The translations under genes and the position numbers were made by a program. Positions 14,668 to 15,362 of a stretch of DNA of 15,362 bases are shown in pieces; the first letter of the stretch is position 1; each line of letters begins with the position of its first letter. The notes under the pieces are model-generated. The model did no database searches, was not told the DNA's origin, and was given only the letters and a program-made list of their open reading frames with translations. Source of the stretch: an uncultured bacterium. GTDB taxonomy: Bacteria; Bdellovibrionota_C; UBA2361; CAKMMH01. The stretch covers positions 1-15,362 of the forward strand of contig CAKMMH010000022.1 of assembly GCA_927798255.1 (NCBI GenBank). Direction: 5' to 3'.

Positions 14668-15267
14668 ATGGTTTTAAATAAAAAAAATATCTCAATAGTT
14701 TTAGGTTGGATTATAACAATCCTAATATTAGTTTATATTGCATCAAAACTTGATTTCTCTCAATTTTTAGAACATTTAAAAAAAGTTTCTTATTTTGATT
14801 TATTTGTGTTAACAATAATTTATCTTATTGGATTTGTTATAAGAGGCGTTAGGACAAAAATTATGCTTCCTTCACTTAATTTTAAACAAGCACTTGGTGG
14901 AATTTTTCTAGGGTATGCCGCTAATAATGTACTTCCTGCAAGGCTTGGAGAAGTGTTAAGAGCGCAAGTTATAGGAAAACATTCTAATATTTCTAGAAGT
15001 ACAACTCTTTCAAATATATTAGTAGAAAGAATTTTAGATGGAGTCGCAATAGTTATACTTTTATTTTGGGGATCTATGGCTCTTTCGCTTCCCTCTTGGG
15101 CAAATAAATTAAAATATGTGGGACTTGCAATTTTCACAGTAGCAATTTTAGGATTATTTTTAATAAATTTTTTAAATTTAAAATATAAGTTTAAATTTCC
15201 TAATAATTTCCCTGGAAATTTTTTAAAGAATTTCCTGCCTGAACATACTTATTCAGAATCGACTTGA
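14668..15267 (+). CDS. Flippase-like integral membrane protein (lysylphosphatidylglycerol synthase TM family), 3' end lost at a junction
   Basis: The N-terminal half matches the LPG-synthase-type/UPF0104 flippase-like membrane family. There are hydrophobic segments at about 8-26, 43-62, 120-140 and 149-170, the hallmark [17 protein letters not shown] at 85-101, and a following [11 protein letters not shown] at 115-125. Full-length members have about 300-350 residues and more membrane helices; this frame stops at 199. Native sequence seems to end near residue 190 (position about 15240). The last residues (HTYSEST) are the antisense of an argS fragment, so the stop at 15267 is not the natural end. 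No Shine-Dalgarno site precedes the ATG (TTCTATATCTTATG). Such proteins have been proposed to move lipids or lipid-linked sugars; the substrate here is unknown. Confidence 0.75.
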   Translation: MVLNKKNISIVLGWIITILILVYIASKLDFSQFLEHLKKVSYFDLFVLTIIYLIGFVIRGVRTKIMLPSLNFKQALGGIFLGYAANNVLPARLGEVLRAQVIGKHSNISRSTTLSNILVERILDGVAIVILLFWGSMALSLPSWANKLKYVGLAIFTVAILGLFLINFLNLKYKFKFPNNFPGNFLKNFLPEHTYSEST

Positions 15268-15362
15268 TACGGACGATCGTATACAGAATATATGGTCCAG
15301 TATTTCCCTCAAATGAAGTAAAACGATCCACATCAAAAATGTAATCCTTAGATGCCTGATTT
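15239..15362 (-). CDS. argS: Internal fragment of arginyl-tRNA synthetase (foreign tail of window)
   Basis: The minus-strand frame entering at 15361 reads [20 protein letters not shown], then [15 protein letters not shown]. This is the conserved end of the ArgS catalytic domain (family pattern: Y-x-F-D, SFEGNT-PY, then an R-x-SI helix). About 40 codons are recognisable, to about 15245. Beyond that the frame runs into flippase-gene DNA and stops at 15200. Codons differ sharply from the rest of the window (CTG for Leu, ATC, GTC, CGT), and GC is about 40% against 25-30% next door. It looks like DNA from another organism, possibly a Firmicute, joined head-on to the flippase-like gene: either an assembly chimera at a contig end or a real recombination junction. 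Confidence 0.8.

Noticed and set aside
14820..15137. Minus-strand open frame of about 105 codons opposite the flippase-like gene
   Set aside because: The plus strand encodes a recognisable membrane family with its hallmark motif; the opposite frame is a shadow.

Overview
The window is strongly AT-rich (about 30% GC by eye). It carries ordinary bacterial housekeeping genes with short intergenic gaps and Shine-Dalgarno sites of the AAGGA type. PilM, PilN and PilO, a lipobox-bearing DsbA-like protein and a secreted cyclophilin point to a diderm bacterium with type IV pili. The DsbA-like protein and the zinc-ribbon L32 look most like those of Deltaproteobacteria/Bdellovibrionota-type lineages. 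That placement rests on recognition only and is weak. TAG ends priA and the DUF59 gene, so amber is a normal stop here.

Layout, left to right. Positions 1-250 are a non-coding, GC-richer block of degenerate GGTATCAG / GATAGCA-like units, followed on the minus strand by tRNA-Phe(GAA), a very long RDD-domain membrane protein and priA. Divergent from priA is pilM-pilN-pilO (+). A second repeat block and a strong bidirectional terminator separate pilO from a DsbA-like lipoprotein gene (-), which is divergent from a secreted cyclophilin gene (+). Positions 9247-10720 are a decayed stretch: a secreted-protein gene on the minus strand broken by several indels, and a small plus-strand gene broken by an in-frame TAG. 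A compositionally odd 99-residue orphan (+) with its own terminator follows. Next are the lipid/ribosome genes rpmF-plsX-fabG (-), a 423-bp divergent regulatory gap, ssb (+), a third repeat block, a DUF59/MIP18 gene (-) and a flippase-like membrane protein (+).

The flippase-like gene is cut at about 15240. The remaining ~120 bp are a minus-strand piece of arginyl-tRNA synthetase with very different codon use. This is most simply a contig-end chimera, otherwise a recombination junction.

Functional groupings: PilMNO form the inner-membrane alignment platform of a type IV pilus, but pilP and pilQ do not follow. The DsbA-like protein and the cyclophilin are envelope folding factors sharing one divergent promoter region. 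PlsX and FabG act in phospholipid and fatty-acid synthesis and are translationally coupled. I see no defence system, CRISPR array, prophage or intact insertion sequence. The most unusual items are the dispersed intergenic repeat family, the RDD protein with its ~570-residue charged extension, the decayed island, and the foreign argS tail.
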